A stretch of DNA of 34,926 nt, taken from contig WPAE01000044.1 of the NCBI GenBank assembly GCA_009773205.1, positions 1 through 34,926 of the forward strand, read 5' to 3'. Under the pieces are notes generated by a model, which was not told where the DNA came from, did not search any database, and saw only the letters and a list, made by a program, of their open reading frames with translations. This document shows, piece by piece, positions 15,542-22,865 of the stretch. Within the stretch, counting starts at the first letter, position 1; the number at the start of each line of letters is the position of its first letter. A program made the translations under genes and the position numbers. Origin of the DNA: Ignavibacteria bacterium. GTDB taxonomy: Bacteria; Bacteroidota; Ignavibacteria; Ignavibacteriales; Melioribacteraceae.

Positions 15542-16912
15542 ATGAAAACCATTATTGAACCGTTCAGAATTAAATCTGTGGAGCCGATTAAGTTTACCAC
15601 AAAAGACGAGCGCGCAAAAATTTTAGAAGAAGCAGGCTACAATCCATTCTTAATTAAAGCCGAAGATGTTCTGATTGATTTGCTTACCGATAGCGGAACA
15701 TCTGCAATGAGTTCCTACCAGTGGGCTGGAATTATGCGTGGTGATGAAAGCTACGCCGGCGCAAAAAGTTTTTACCGCTTTGAAAGCGCAGTTAAAAAAA
15801 TTACCGGCGATACTTTTATAATTCCGACACATCAAGGAAGAGCTGCAGAGAAAATTTTGTTTTCCATTCTTGGCGGCAATGGAAAATATTTTGCTGCTAA
15901 CACTTTCTTCGATACCACACGAGCAAACATTGAGTTTTCCGGAGCGGAAGCTTTTGATTTGTTAAACGAAATCGGAAAACATCCCGAGCAGCGCGCGCCT
16001 TTTAAAGGCGATATGGATGTTATTGCTCTAGAGGCATTCATCAAAAAACATGGAAGAGAAAACATTCCGCTTGTTGTTTTAACTGTAACAAATAATTCCG
16101 GCGGCGGACAGCCTGTTTCGATGAAAAACATTAAAGAAGTTTCTTCTGTCTGCAAGAAGAATAACATTCCTTTGTTTTTAGATGCATGCCGTTTTGCCGA
16201 GAATGCTTACTTCATCAAAATGAGAGAAGACGGCTACAAAGACAAAACAGTTTTAGAAATCTGTAAGGAAATGTTTTCTTATGCCGATGGTTCAACAATG
16301 AGCGCGAAGAAAGATGCGCTTGTAAACATTGGCGGCTGGCTTTCTCTAAACGATGAAGAGCTCGCGTTGAAGTGTAGAAATCTTTTGATCGTTACAGAGG
16401 GCTTTCCAACTTACGGCGGATTAGCCGGAAGAGATCTCGAAGCAATTGCGCAAGGCTTAGATGAAGTTGTTGATGAACATTATTTGCAGTACAGAATTCG
16501 AAGTACAGAATATCTTGGTGAAAAACTGCTGAGCAACGGAATACCAATTATAGAGCCGCCTGGAGGGCACGCAATTTATATTGATGCAAAGCGCTTCGCG
16601 CCGCACATTCCGCCCGAACAATTTCCTGGACAAGCGATAACTTGCGAAATGTATGTTGAAGGCGGAATCCGCGCCTGTGAAATTGGAACAATTATGTTCG
16701 GCAAGTATGATGAAAATGGAAAAACAATTCCGGCTATGATGGAACTAGTTCGCTTGGCAATTCCGCGCCGAGTTTATACACAAAGCCACATTGATTACGT
16801 TGCTGAAGCTGTAATAGAAGTTTACAAAAAGAGAAACGAACTTAATGGCTACGCTTTTACTTACGAAGCGCCGATTCTGCGTCACTTTACCGCGAGATTT
16901 AAGAAAACATAA
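15542..16912 (+). CDS. tnaA: Tryptophanase (tryptophan indole-lyase)
   Basis: This 456-residue PLP enzyme would split tryptophan to indole, pyruvate and ammonia. The PLP-lysine motif MSAKKDA places the Schiff-base lysine at Lys257. THQGR, LDACRFAENAYFIK and TEGFPTYGGLAGRD are conserved in this family. Two positions separate tryptophanase from tyrosine phenol-lyase: Asp124 in FFDTT (Thr in the phenol-lyase) and the Ile of EIGTIMFG (Arg in the phenol-lyase). Both favour tryptophanase. AGAGG precedes the ATG. No short tryptophan-rich tnaC leader is present. The gene heads a co-oriented cluster with the next three genes. Indole signalling is a possible role, not shown here. Confidence 0.92.
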   Translation: MKTIIEPFRIKSVEPIKFTTKDERAKILEEAGYNPFLIKAEDVLIDLLTDSGTSAMSSYQWAGIMRGDESYAGAKSFYRFESAVKKITGDTFIIPTHQGRAAEKILFSILGGNGKYFAANTFFDTTRANIEFSGAEAFDLLNEIGKHPEQRAPFKGDMDVIALEAFIKKHGRENIPLVVLTVTNNSGGGQPVSMKNIKEVSSVCKKNNIPLFLDACRFAENAYFIKMREDGYKDKTVLEICKEMFSYADGSTMSAKKDALVNIGGWLSLNDEELALKCRNLLIVTEGFPTYGGLAGRDLEAIAQGLDEVVDEHYLQYRIRSTEYLGEKLLSNGIPIIEPPGGHAIYIDAKRFAPHIPPEQFPGQAITCEMYVEGGIRACEIGTIMFGKYDENGKTIPAMMELVRLAIPRRVYTQSHIDYVAEAVIEVYKKRNELNGYAFTYEAPILRHFTARFKKT

Positions 16913-16924
16913 ACCCCGCGACTC

Positions 16925-16970
16925 GGCGCTAAAATATTTCCGCAAAGACATAGAGAACGCAAAGGATAAA
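16925..16970. repeat. Fragment resembling the interior of repeat family 2
   Basis: TAAAATATTTCCGCAAAGAC and AGAACGCAAAGG resemble the interior of the copy at 19283-19387 (AAATATTTCACGCTAAGAAC on its minus strand). It fills the short gap between tnaA and the next gene. The similarity is partial, and no terminal repeats are seen. Confidence 0.4.
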
Positions 16971-17807
16971 ATGAAAAAGCACTTTGAATATATATCTGAA
17001 AAACAAATTTTCCGGCTGCTGTTAAGCGGCTCGGATAAACTGCTAATTGAAACACGAAACACAAACACTAAAGAAGTTTCTTTTAATTGTTTCGAACTGA
17101 TTAGCGGTAAGCAGATATTATGCGATTTGCAATTAGAAGAAAAAACATGGCTTGGTGTTGAAGCAATCTACAAAGACATTATTTTCTTTCACAAATTTCC
17201 CAAACCAAATATGCCGGGACACAAAGAAATAATTGCTTTCGATATTGCAGAGAAAAAAATAACCTGGCAGAATAAAGAGTACGCCTTTGCTTTTGTTTAC
17301 GAAGGCAAAGTTTATTGCTATACTCAAGGATTTGAAGAAAGATTCTTTTACGCGTTGGACTATTTGACTGGAGAAGTAAAGGAAGATATTGGAAGCAATT
17401 ACGCGCTAATAAATTCGCTTCGCACCCAAGCCGAAAACGCGAAAGATTGGTCGCCGTATGCTTTTCCTAAGTCAAACGTTGCTTACGCTGATGAATCTTC
17501 TCAGAAAATTATTACTCAGTTTACGGCAGCTTTTTCTTTAGTTGGGCAAATTGAATGGATTGTAAAAAACAACATTCTTTTGTTTACTTTTCATACCAAA
17601 GAGAAAAATGAAAAATTTACAAATCGGTTTGCTGCAATTTCTACAATTAACGGCGAAGCCTCTTTGTTTGAAACCTTAAACGAAAATGTAATGGCGCTGC
17701 TCACAGATTCTTTTTTTGTTTATAAAGAATATCTGTTTTTGTTAAAAGGGAAAAACGAAGTTTTGATTTACTGGTTAACGCAAGAACAACATTTGGGTTT
17801 GGATTAA
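16971..17807 (+). CDS. Protein of unknown function (DUF4905-like, uncertain)
   Basis: This 278-residue soluble protein has no signal peptide or membrane segment. It is built of repeating short beta strands (DKLLIETRN, KEVSFNCFELISGKQIL, EIIAFDIAEKKITWQ, VYCYTQGFEERFFYALDYLTGEV, NRFAAISTINGEASLF), which suggests a beta-propeller-like fold. A DUF4905 assignment seems possible, but I could not confirm it. The start was set at ATG 16971. The frame stays open further upstream, but that extension overlaps tnaA and runs through repeat-like DNA. It lies 58 bp after tnaA and 32 bp before the AMMECR1 gene, so it is probably part of the same operon. Confidence 0.7.
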   Translation: MKKHFEYISEKQIFRLLLSGSDKLLIETRNTNTKEVSFNCFELISGKQILCDLQLEEKTWLGVEAIYKDIIFFHKFPKPNMPGHKEIIAFDIAEKKITWQNKEYAFAFVYEGKVYCYTQGFEERFFYALDYLTGEVKEDIGSNYALINSLRTQAENAKDWSPYAFPKSNVAYADESSQKIITQFTAAFSLVGQIEWIVKNNILLFTFHTKEKNEKFTNRFAAISTINGEASLFETLNENVMALLTDSFFVYKEYLFLLKGKNEVLIYWLTQEQHLGLD

Positions 17808-17839
17808 GATCAAGAAAAAAATTAAGAGAAGAGATAGCA

Positions 17840-18394
17840 ATGGATTTAACTTCTGAAGAAAAGAAGATTTTGCTTGCTGCCGCAAGAAATTCGATTCTCT
17901 CACTTTTTGAAACCGTAACTATTGAAAAACCGGATTACAAAAAACATCCTGTTCTGAAATCACACTCGGGTGCGTTTGTTACTTTAACAGAAAACAAACG
18001 TCTGCGCGGATGCATTGGTTATATTATCGGCGATAAAGCGGTATTCGAAACTGTTTGCGAAGCTGCAATTCAAGCGGCAAAGTATGACCCGAGGTTTTCT
18101 CCAGTACGCAAAGAAGAGATAAAAGATATCTCGCTGGAAATCTCAATTCTCTCCAAACCATTTCCTCTTAACTGCTACGACGAAATTGAACTTGGCAAAC
18201 ATGGTTTAATTTTGCAAGAGCAAGGAAGGCGTGGTTTACTGCTTCCGCAAGTTCCTATCGAACACAAGATGAACAAAGAAGAATATCTCGATGCAATTTG
18301 CCAGAAGAGCGGGTTTAATAAAAGCTACTGGAAAGAGAAAGAACTAAAACTAAGTGCATTTACAGCAACAGTGTTTTCAGAAGAGGAGATATAG
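17840..18394 (+). CDS. amrA: AMMECR1-domain protein (AmmeMemoRadiSam system protein A)
   Basis: This 184-residue protein covers a complete AMMECR1 domain, including the invariant LRGCIGY motif (55-61), AAIQAAKYDPRFSPV, LEISILSKP, GLILQEQGRRGLLLPQVP and the C-terminal W-KE-L segment. The biochemical role is unknown. In many prokaryotes this protein is encoded with a Memo-like protein and a radical SAM enzyme. Here the Memo gene follows after one base, but no radical SAM gene is nearby. A purine-rich AGAGAAGAGA upstream may serve as the ribosome binding site. Confidence 0.9.
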   Translation: MDLTSEEKKILLAAARNSILSLFETVTIEKPDYKKHPVLKSHSGAFVTLTENKRLRGCIGYIIGDKAVFETVCEAAIQAAKYDPRFSPVRKEEIKDISLEISILSKPFPLNCYDEIELGKHGLILQEQGRRGLLLPQVPIEHKMNKEEYLDAICQKSGFNKSYWKEKELKLSAFTATVFSEEEI

Positions 18395-18395
18395 A

Positions 18396-19220
18396 ATGAA
18401 AACGGTACGTGAGCCGGCAGTGGCTGGAATGTTTTATCCGGCTTTCGCCCCTAAATTGAGGTCGGAAATTCAAGCGCATCTAACTTCTGTAAACCTTAAA
18501 AAAACTTTCGAGAATATTTTCGGTTTAGTTTCTCCGCATGCCGGTTATGTTTATTCAGGCAAAACGGCAGCATACGCATACAAAGCAATTCAAAATAAAT
18601 CTTACAAAACGGTTGTAGTTATTTCTCCAAGCCACAGAGAATATTTTCCGGGAATTTCCATCTATAGCGGCGATGCTTACAAAACCCCGCTTGGAGAAAT
18701 TGAACTTGATAAAGAAATGATAGCTAAACTTACTGAAGATAAGATCTTCATCTTTGAAGGTATAAACGGACACGGAGCAGAACACGCGCTCGAAGTTCAG
18801 CTTCCATTTTTACAAACTGTTCTTGATGGCTTCAAACTCGTTCCTATTGTAATGGGAGATCAACGAAAGGAATTTGTTTTTCACTTAGCAGAAAAACTTT
18901 CTCCATTGGTCAATAACGAAACATTAATTGTAGCAAGTTCAGATCTTTCCCATTTTCACACAAGAAAAGAGGCAGATAAACTTGATGCGGTTATAGAAAA
19001 TAGAATTTCTAGTTTTGATTACAACGGCTTGCTTGATGATCTTGAAAAGAATAAATGCGAATCATGCGGCGGCGGGCCAATTGCAGTATTATTAAGAACA
19101 GCCGAATTAAATGGAATTCAAAATGTAAAAATCCTTTCACGTACAGATTCTGGCGATGTTAGCGGAGATACAAATGAAGTAGTTGGCTATTTAAGCGCTG
19201 TTCTTTTTTCTTCTTCTTAA
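18396..19220 (+). CDS. amrB: Memo-family protein (AmmeMemoRadiSam system protein B)
   Basis: This 274-residue protein resembles human MEMO1 and the LigB-type non-haem iron dioxygenase fold. Residues matching the metal ligands of MEMO1 are visible: His48 in SPHAGYVYSG, His80 in SPSHREYF and Cys224 in SCGGGPI. Other family blocks are GHGAEHALEVQLPFLQ, PIVMGDQ and SSDLSHFH. The ATG at 18396 has AGGAG at the usual distance and lies one base after the AMMECR1 stop. In-frame upstream starts overlap that gene and were rejected. The actual reaction is unknown. Confidence 0.92.
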   Translation: MKTVREPAVAGMFYPAFAPKLRSEIQAHLTSVNLKKTFENIFGLVSPHAGYVYSGKTAAYAYKAIQNKSYKTVVVISPSHREYFPGISIYSGDAYKTPLGEIELDKEMIAKLTEDKIFIFEGINGHGAEHALEVQLPFLQTVLDGFKLVPIVMGDQRKEFVFHLAEKLSPLVNNETLIVASSDLSHFHTRKEADKLDAVIENRISSFDYNGLLDDLEKNKCESCGGGPIAVLLRTAELNGIQNVKILSRTDSGDVSGDTNEVVGYLSAVLFSSS

Positions 19221-19237
19221 TATGGGTAGTTACAGAA

Positions 19238-19276
19238 TATCGTCGTTCCTGCAAGTTACTTACGGAAACGACGATA
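19238..19276 (+). terminator. Long hairpin after the Memo gene
   Basis: TATCGTCGTT at 19238 pairs perfectly with AACGACGATA at 19267-19276, and the interior continues as imperfect complement. It is placed where termination of the tnaA-amr cluster is expected, but has no T run. Confidence 0.5.
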
Positions 19277-19282
19277 GCTCTC

Positions 19283-19387
19283 TTACGGGCACCTCTAAAA
19301 ATATCAATTTCCTTTGCGGGCTTTCCTTTTTCTTTGTGTTCTTAGCGTGAAATATTTTAAAAAAAAGTTTTTAGAGGTGCCCTTACG
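19283..19387. repeat. MITE-like element, family 2, copy 2
   Basis: This is a segment of about 105 bp with inverted termini, GGGCACCTCTAAAAA on the left and TTTTTAGAGGTGCCC on the right (15 bp perfect). The left half (ATATCAATTTCCTTTGCGGG) matches the opposite strand of the copy at 8155-8283. It lies between the convergent Memo gene and the Lys/Cys-rich gene, where its stem may also stop transcription. Confidence 0.78.
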
Positions 19388-19404
19388 TTAAACTTGCTTA
19401 TTAC

Positions 19405-20169
19405 TTATTTCTTTTTTTCCGTTATGGTTTCTTTCGATTCCTTTGTGTCTTTCTTTTTGTCAATAATAATATGCACCTCTTTATCATTAGAATCACTGCA
19501 TTTCATTTTCCACTTTATATTTCCTTTTCCACACTGCTTAATCTTAGCTTGCTCCTTGCCGCAATGTTTACAATAGTTTTTGCAGCAACTATCTTTAATA
19601 TTCTTATCAACACAAATTAGATGGTCTTTATCAGTTGTTTCATCGCCGCACACCTTCTTCATTATCACTTTTACTTTACCATCGCCTCCTTCTTCTGCAA
19701 TAAACTTATCGGCTTCTTCACCTACGTAGGTTTTTGTTTCTTCCTTGCCATCTTTTGAAGTGGTTACGGTAACATTCTTTTTACCGTCTTTAATTTCTAC
19801 CTTTACTTTTTTTTGCACGCCATCTTTTTTTAGGTCTATGTCTTCACACGTATTAGCAACACAGCAAGAAGCTCCGCCGCTTGTATAAATCTTTATTTTC
19901 TTTTTTTTGCCCGAAACAGTAACATCTTCCTCATCAGTGGTAACTGCGAGTGCTTTTATCACACCAGCGGCTTTAGCAATCTTTGCTATTTGCTCGGCTT
20001 CTTTTCCTTCAAACACAACGTCTTTGCCATCAACCTTAATTGTTACTTTTTCAATTTTTCCCTTGAGATTAGCTAACTTGTCTTTAGTTTCCTTTTCTTG
20101 GGCGTTCAAAGCAACTCCCAAAACAACTAACAGCATTATAACTGTCGTTTTCAAACAATTGATTTTCAT
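19405..20169 (-). CDS. Secreted lysine- and cysteine-rich protein, unknown family
   Basis: This 254-residue protein has a signal peptide (residues 1 to about 24, ending LNAQ). The mature part is very lysine-rich and has eleven cysteines: 102, 103, 108, 174, 186, 195, 196, 200, 203, 213 and 224. The densest group is CCKNYCKHCG at 195-204. A beta-beta-helix unit appears twice: KVTIKVDGKDVVFEGKEAEQ near 41-60, and SKDGKEETKTYVGEEADKF near 138-156. Metal binding or disulphide cross-linking outside the cytoplasm is a reasonable guess, but I do not recognise a family. AAGGAG precedes the ATG. The gene is alone on this strand. Confidence 0.75.
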   Translation of the reverse strand: MKINCLKTTVIMLLVVLGVALNAQEKETKDKLANLKGKIEKVTIKVDGKDVVFEGKEAEQIAKIAKAAGVIKALAVTTDEEDVTVSGKKKKIKIYTSGGASCCVANTCEDIDLKKDGVQKKVKVEIKDGKKNVTVTTSKDGKEETKTYVGEEADKFIAEEGGDGKVKVIMKKVCGDETTDKDHLICVDKNIKDSCCKNYCKHCGKEQAKIKQCGKGNIKWKMKCSDSNDKEVHIIIDKKKDTKESKETITEKKK

Positions 20170-20340
20170 TTTTTTGTTTCTCCTTTTGTTCGAGTTGTAA
20201 AAGATATTAGCTTATACAACGCGTTTCTGTAAAAAGTGCCGTTAAAAATGCAAAAACTAAAAAAAGTTTAGCTGTTCACATTTATAGCAGAAATTTCTTT
20301 AGTTTGGTAGAGATTAACAAAAAACTTTTCTAATTAATAG

Positions 20341-20523
20341 AAATATCTGAAATATTTACGCTAAGTCATGGTGAGTCTTCAACACAATCACTGCCTTCGC
20401 AGTGATTGGCTCAGACTGACATCCAGTACTCAATATTTTTTTGTCATGGTGATCATTCGGCAAGCTCATGACAGGGTTTGTGCTGCAAGCAGGTGTGACA
20501 ATAGATTAATTATTCAGATGTTT
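20341..20523 (+). repeat. Modular interspersed repeat, family 1, copy 3
   Basis: This 183-bp copy has a left terminus ATATCTGAAATATTTACGCT and a right terminus TTCAGATGTTT, block A nearly identical to copy 2, then block C (TGTCATGGTGATCATTCGGC to the AGGGTTTGT end) and the shared tail. It lacks block B entirely: block C jumps directly to CTGCAAGCAGGTGTGACAAT. It occupies the 414-bp gap between the divergent Lys/Cys-rich and DUF971 genes. The remaining part of the gap (20170-20340) is AT-rich and should hold the promoter of the minus-strand gene. Confidence 0.88.
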
Positions 20524-20583
20524 CAATATTTTTGGTTAGGTTTTTACTAATCCATAATAACGCAATTTGTTTCGAGGAGAGAA

Positions 20584-20931
20584 ATGGCTGTACCAACAAA
20601 AATAAAATTACATAAACAAGAATTTTTAGAAATAGTTTGGGATAACGGACACACGCATAAATTTGATCTCAAGTTTTTACGCGACGAATCTCCGGACGCA
20701 GGAAATAAAGGAGAAACAATTCTATGGAAGCATTACGCTCCGCCCCCAAAGAAGCCGCTTACACCACAAGCTTACGAAATTGAAAAAATAGAGATGGTTG
20801 GTAATTATGCCATTCAGATTAAATGGAAAGATGGTTATAACTTTGGAATTTACTCTTGGGATGTTTTGCAAAGGTTAGGAGATTATTTAGAAGTAAAAAA
20901 CAACTTGCATCAAGATTTTGAACACGAGTGA
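20584..20931 (+). CDS. DUF971 (GBBH-like N-terminal domain) protein
   Basis: This small 115-residue protein is a DUF971 domain, similar to the N-terminal domain of gamma-butyrobetaine hydroxylase. Visible marks are FLEIVWDNGHTHKFDLKFLRDESPDA and the late block NYAIQIKWKDGYNFGIYSWDVLQRL. DUF971 proteins are often linked by context to iron-sulphur assembly or Mrp-type ATPases, but the role is unproven and no such neighbour is here. GAGGAG lies just before the ATG. The gene is separate from its neighbours and ends in a hairpin shared with the convergent TlpA-like gene. Confidence 0.85.
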   Translation: MAVPTKIKLHKQEFLEIVWDNGHTHKFDLKFLRDESPDAGNKGETILWKHYAPPPKKPLTPQAYEIEKIEMVGNYAIQIKWKDGYNFGIYSWDVLQRLGDYLEVKNNLHQDFEHE

Positions 20932-20935
20932 AGCA

Positions 20936-20977
20936 GAGCATGAATAAGAGCAAGGTACAAAATTCTTATTCATGCTC
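20936..20977. terminator. Hairpin between convergent genes
   Basis: GAGCATGAATAAGA at 20936-20949 pairs perfectly with 20964-20977 around a 14-base loop. Only weak T content follows on either strand. The position between two convergent stops supports a bidirectional terminator. Confidence 0.6.
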
Positions 20978-20994
20978 TTGCTCTTATTCTGGTA

Positions 20995-21594
20995 TTACAA
21001 AAGTTTTTTAATGTGTTCTTCGTAAACTTCTATTGGCTTTAACCCAACATAGGTTGCAACAATCTTTCCTTGCTTATCAATTATAAATGCAGTTGGTATT
21101 GATTGCACTCCGCCATAGCTGACTGTAACCGCTTGATTGCCATAAACAACAGGATAATTAATTCCATACTCTTTAATAAATGGAACTACATCACCTTTAG
21201 TCTGCGGTCCATCTAACGAAATTCCAACAATTTCAAAGCCTTTTTTGCCATATTTTTTCTTTAATTCAACCAAATCAGGAACTCCTTTGCGGCATGGCGG
21301 GCACCAAGTAGCCCAAAAATCTACGATTACAACTTTTCCTTTTAAGCTGGAAAACTTAAGTTTTTTTCCATCTGATGTTGGTAATTCAAAATCTGGCGCT
21401 TGAACTGATTTTTGTTCGCCAGTAGGAACGTAACTTGGGGGATATGGTCCGTTCGGTTCTTCTCCGCCAAACAGATAATCCGCATTGTTAAACACAAAAA
21501 GTAGAATTATAACAGCAAAGAATACTCCCGTGTATATTCTGCCTCTCATTTGTTTTGTTAATCCTGGTAATTTCTTGTTTTTATCTGTGTTCAT
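20995..21594 (-). CDS. Membrane-anchored TlpA/ResA-type thioredoxin
   Basis: This 199-residue protein has one N-terminal membrane anchor (about 20-36), a Pro-rich linker, and a TlpA-like domain with the active site Cys98-Pro-Pro-Cys101 in DFWATWCPPCRKG. The cis-proline SIPTAF and the FIIDKQGKIVATYVG strand are typical of the family. The domain faces the periplasm. A role in reducing apocytochrome c or other envelope disulphides is plausible given the seven-haem cytochrome in this window, but the genes are not adjacent. AGAGG precedes the ATG. Confidence 0.9.
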   Translation of the reverse strand: MNTDKNKKLPGLTKQMRGRIYTGVFFAVIILLFVFNNADYLFGGEEPNGPYPPSYVPTGEQKSVQAPDFELPTSDGKKLKFSSLKGKVVIVDFWATWCPPCRKGVPDLVELKKKYGKKGFEIVGISLDGPQTKGDVVPFIKEYGINYPVVYGNQAVTVSYGGVQSIPTAFIIDKQGKIVATYVGLKPIEVYEEHIKKLL

Positions 21595-21630
21595 TTTTTC
21601 CTCTTTTGATCAGTTTAAAAATAATAATTT

Positions 21631-21862
21631 CTATTCGTGTAATAAACTTATACTGCTTTACAGATTAGCAACTGGTTTAGTTCCTCTTCAAACGAAGATA
21701 TTTGTTCTCGGGCTAAATTTTTTTAGCAGCTTTTTAACGCTCTAGAAAACTGTACTCAAATGCAGAGTGGTTCAAACACCTAAGTTCTTTATCACTAAGA
21801 TATGCAACTGTTTTCGGCAAAAGCCTAACTAATTCTTCAATTTTAATTTGATGTGTTATCAT
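21631..21862 (-). pseudogene. Possible decayed Crp/Fnr-family N-terminus
   Basis: A 42-codon frame starts at ATG 21862, inside the end of the DUF6132 gene, and stops at 21734. Its sequence ELVRLLPKTVAYLSDKELRCLN resembles the first helices of Crp/Fnr regulators (LSDEEL--L pattern). Beyond the stop, a different frame continues with FSPRTNIFV, a stop, RGTKPVANL and a further stop, resembling the F--GE-IF-EG core of the cyclic-nucleotide-binding domain. Crp/Fnr genes are often found near DUF6132 in Bacteroidota, which supports the idea. The resemblance is short and judged by eye. An alternative is a real 42-residue protein of unknown role. Confidence 0.3.
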
Positions 21863-22055
21863 CTGCTTTCTTTTTGGTTGGTATAGTAAACACTAAACCG
21901 GCTATGCCTCCGTATATTGTAGATATCCACGGATTGCTTGTTATTGCACAAGCGCCTGAATTACAGCCGATAAAATAATAATACGCATATCCCAAAGAAG
22001 CTCCAGCTGCAACAGGAAATACTTTCTTAAGTAAAAATCTTTTATCTATTTTCAA
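21843..22055 (-). CDS. DUF6132-family small membrane protein
   Basis: This 70-residue protein has two hydrophobic segments joined by the typical loop YYYFIGCNSGACAITSNPWISTIYGG, which identifies DUF6132. Two cysteines (in GCNSGAC) lie in that loop. The function is unknown. In Bacteroidota, relatives tend to be encoded near thioredoxin, rhodanese and Crp/Fnr genes, and a TlpA-like thioredoxin lies downstream here. The 3' end overlaps the possible Crp/Fnr remnant. Confidence 0.82.
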   Translation of the reverse strand: MKIDKRFLLKKVFPVAAGASLGYAYYYFIGCNSGACAITSNPWISTIYGGIAGLVFTIPTKKKADDNTSN

Positions 22056-22112
22056 ATTAGCCTTTCTAATTTTGGTAATTGTTAGATGAATATTTCGAAT
22101 TCAAGATTCAGG

Positions 22113-22583
22113 TTATTTTTTTCCTTCTCCCCATTTTAAAACTTCTACACGCACATCAACTATTCCGGCGATAGCCATATCCAATGCTTTGGCTGCACCG
22201 TAAGATACGTCTATTATCCTCTCAGGGTGAAGCGGCATTCTGTCGTTTATTGGAATTGTAACCGATTTTTTATTGTAAAGATTAGTAACTCTTACAATCG
22301 TTCCCATTCTATAGCTTGGATGAGCGGCGGTAAGCCCGTTCATATCATAAATATCCCCGCTGTAAGTAGGCTTGCCGTTATATTGGTCCGCGTAATAAGA
22401 AGCAATGCCAGTTTGTGTTTCAAGTACATCCTTGTTGTAATCATTTTGGTCGTTTTCTTTTCGAAAAATAATTTCATCTGGTTCTGCCTGTTCAGTATCA
22501 TAATTTACTTTTTGATAACGTACTGTAGAACTGCAGGCAACAAATAGAACAACAACCGAAAAAATTGATAATGACTTAAGCAT
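22113..22583 (-). CDS. RlpA-like lipoprotein (double-psi beta-barrel)
   Basis: This 156-residue protein has a lipobox (LFVACSS, Cys17) and, after a short linker, an RlpA domain: GIASYYADQYNGKPTYSGDIYDMNGLTAAHP, MGTIVRVTNL, VTIPINDRMPLHPERIIDVSYGAAKALDM. RlpA proteins cleave or bind naked glycan strands of peptidoglycan at the septum. The consensus NDRGP reads NDRMP here. There is no C-terminal SPOR domain, so septal targeting through denuded glycans is not expected. The hydrophobic leader supports the start at 22583. No ribosome binding site is obvious. Confidence 0.85.
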   Translation of the reverse strand: MLKSLSIFSVVVLFVACSSTVRYQKVNYDTEQAEPDEIIFRKENDQNDYNKDVLETQTGIASYYADQYNGKPTYSGDIYDMNGLTAAHPSYRMGTIVRVTNLYNKKSVTIPINDRMPLHPERIIDVSYGAAKALDMAIAGIVDVRVEVLKWGEGKK

Positions 22584-22763
22584 AACTGACCAAAGTGTTG
22601 TTTAAAAATACAAAAAGTGGTAAAAACTTCGCTCCTTATCTCTCTACAAATGCAGAAAGTTTCTAGCCGGGCTAACCTATATTTGCTTAGCATATTAGTT
22701 CTTTAAGTGTTTTTTTGTTCTTACTTCAAATTGCCTAAATAAACTCTGTGAATTTTAAAAACT

Positions 22764-22797
22764 AAAAGCATTTCTTTTGTGTGCAATGCTTTTTTTA
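22764..22797 (+). promoter_or_regulatory. Possible leader terminator/attenuator before carA
   Basis: AAAAGCATT at 22764-22772 pairs with AATGCTTTT at 22785-22793 and is followed by a T run, the form of an intrinsic terminator on the plus strand. The nearest upstream plus-strand gene ends at 20931 behind its own hairpin, and the gene in between runs the other way. So the structure sits about 70 bp before carA with nothing obvious to terminate except the carAB leader. A second small stem (GTGAGG / CCTCGC, about 22805-22830) lies just after it. Confidence 0.45.
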
Positions 22798-22865
22798 TAT
22801 TTTTGTGAGGCGCTACTGAACAAACCTCGCCTTAACAATCACAAAGAATTGGAGCCAAAGAAGAA

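Noticed and set aside
15265-15558. Open frame of 97 codons between the Yip1-like and tnaA genes
   Set aside because: It lies almost entirely inside repeat family 1, matches nothing recognisable and runs into the tnaA start. A similar frame occurs at 20368-20550 only because the same repeat is there.
15542-16912. Tyrosine phenol-lyase instead of tryptophanase
   Set aside because: The two positions that separate the enzymes (Asp in FFDTT, Ile in EIG) are of the tryptophanase type.
16845-16970. N-terminal extension of the unknown protein gene downstream of tnaA
   Set aside because: The extension overlaps the end of tnaA and then runs through repeat-like DNA. The ATG at 16971 gives a normal start.
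18354-18395. Upstream start for the Memo protein
   Set aside because: It would overlap the AMMECR1 coding end. The ATG at 18396 has AGGAG at the right distance, and its product begins like other Memo proteins.
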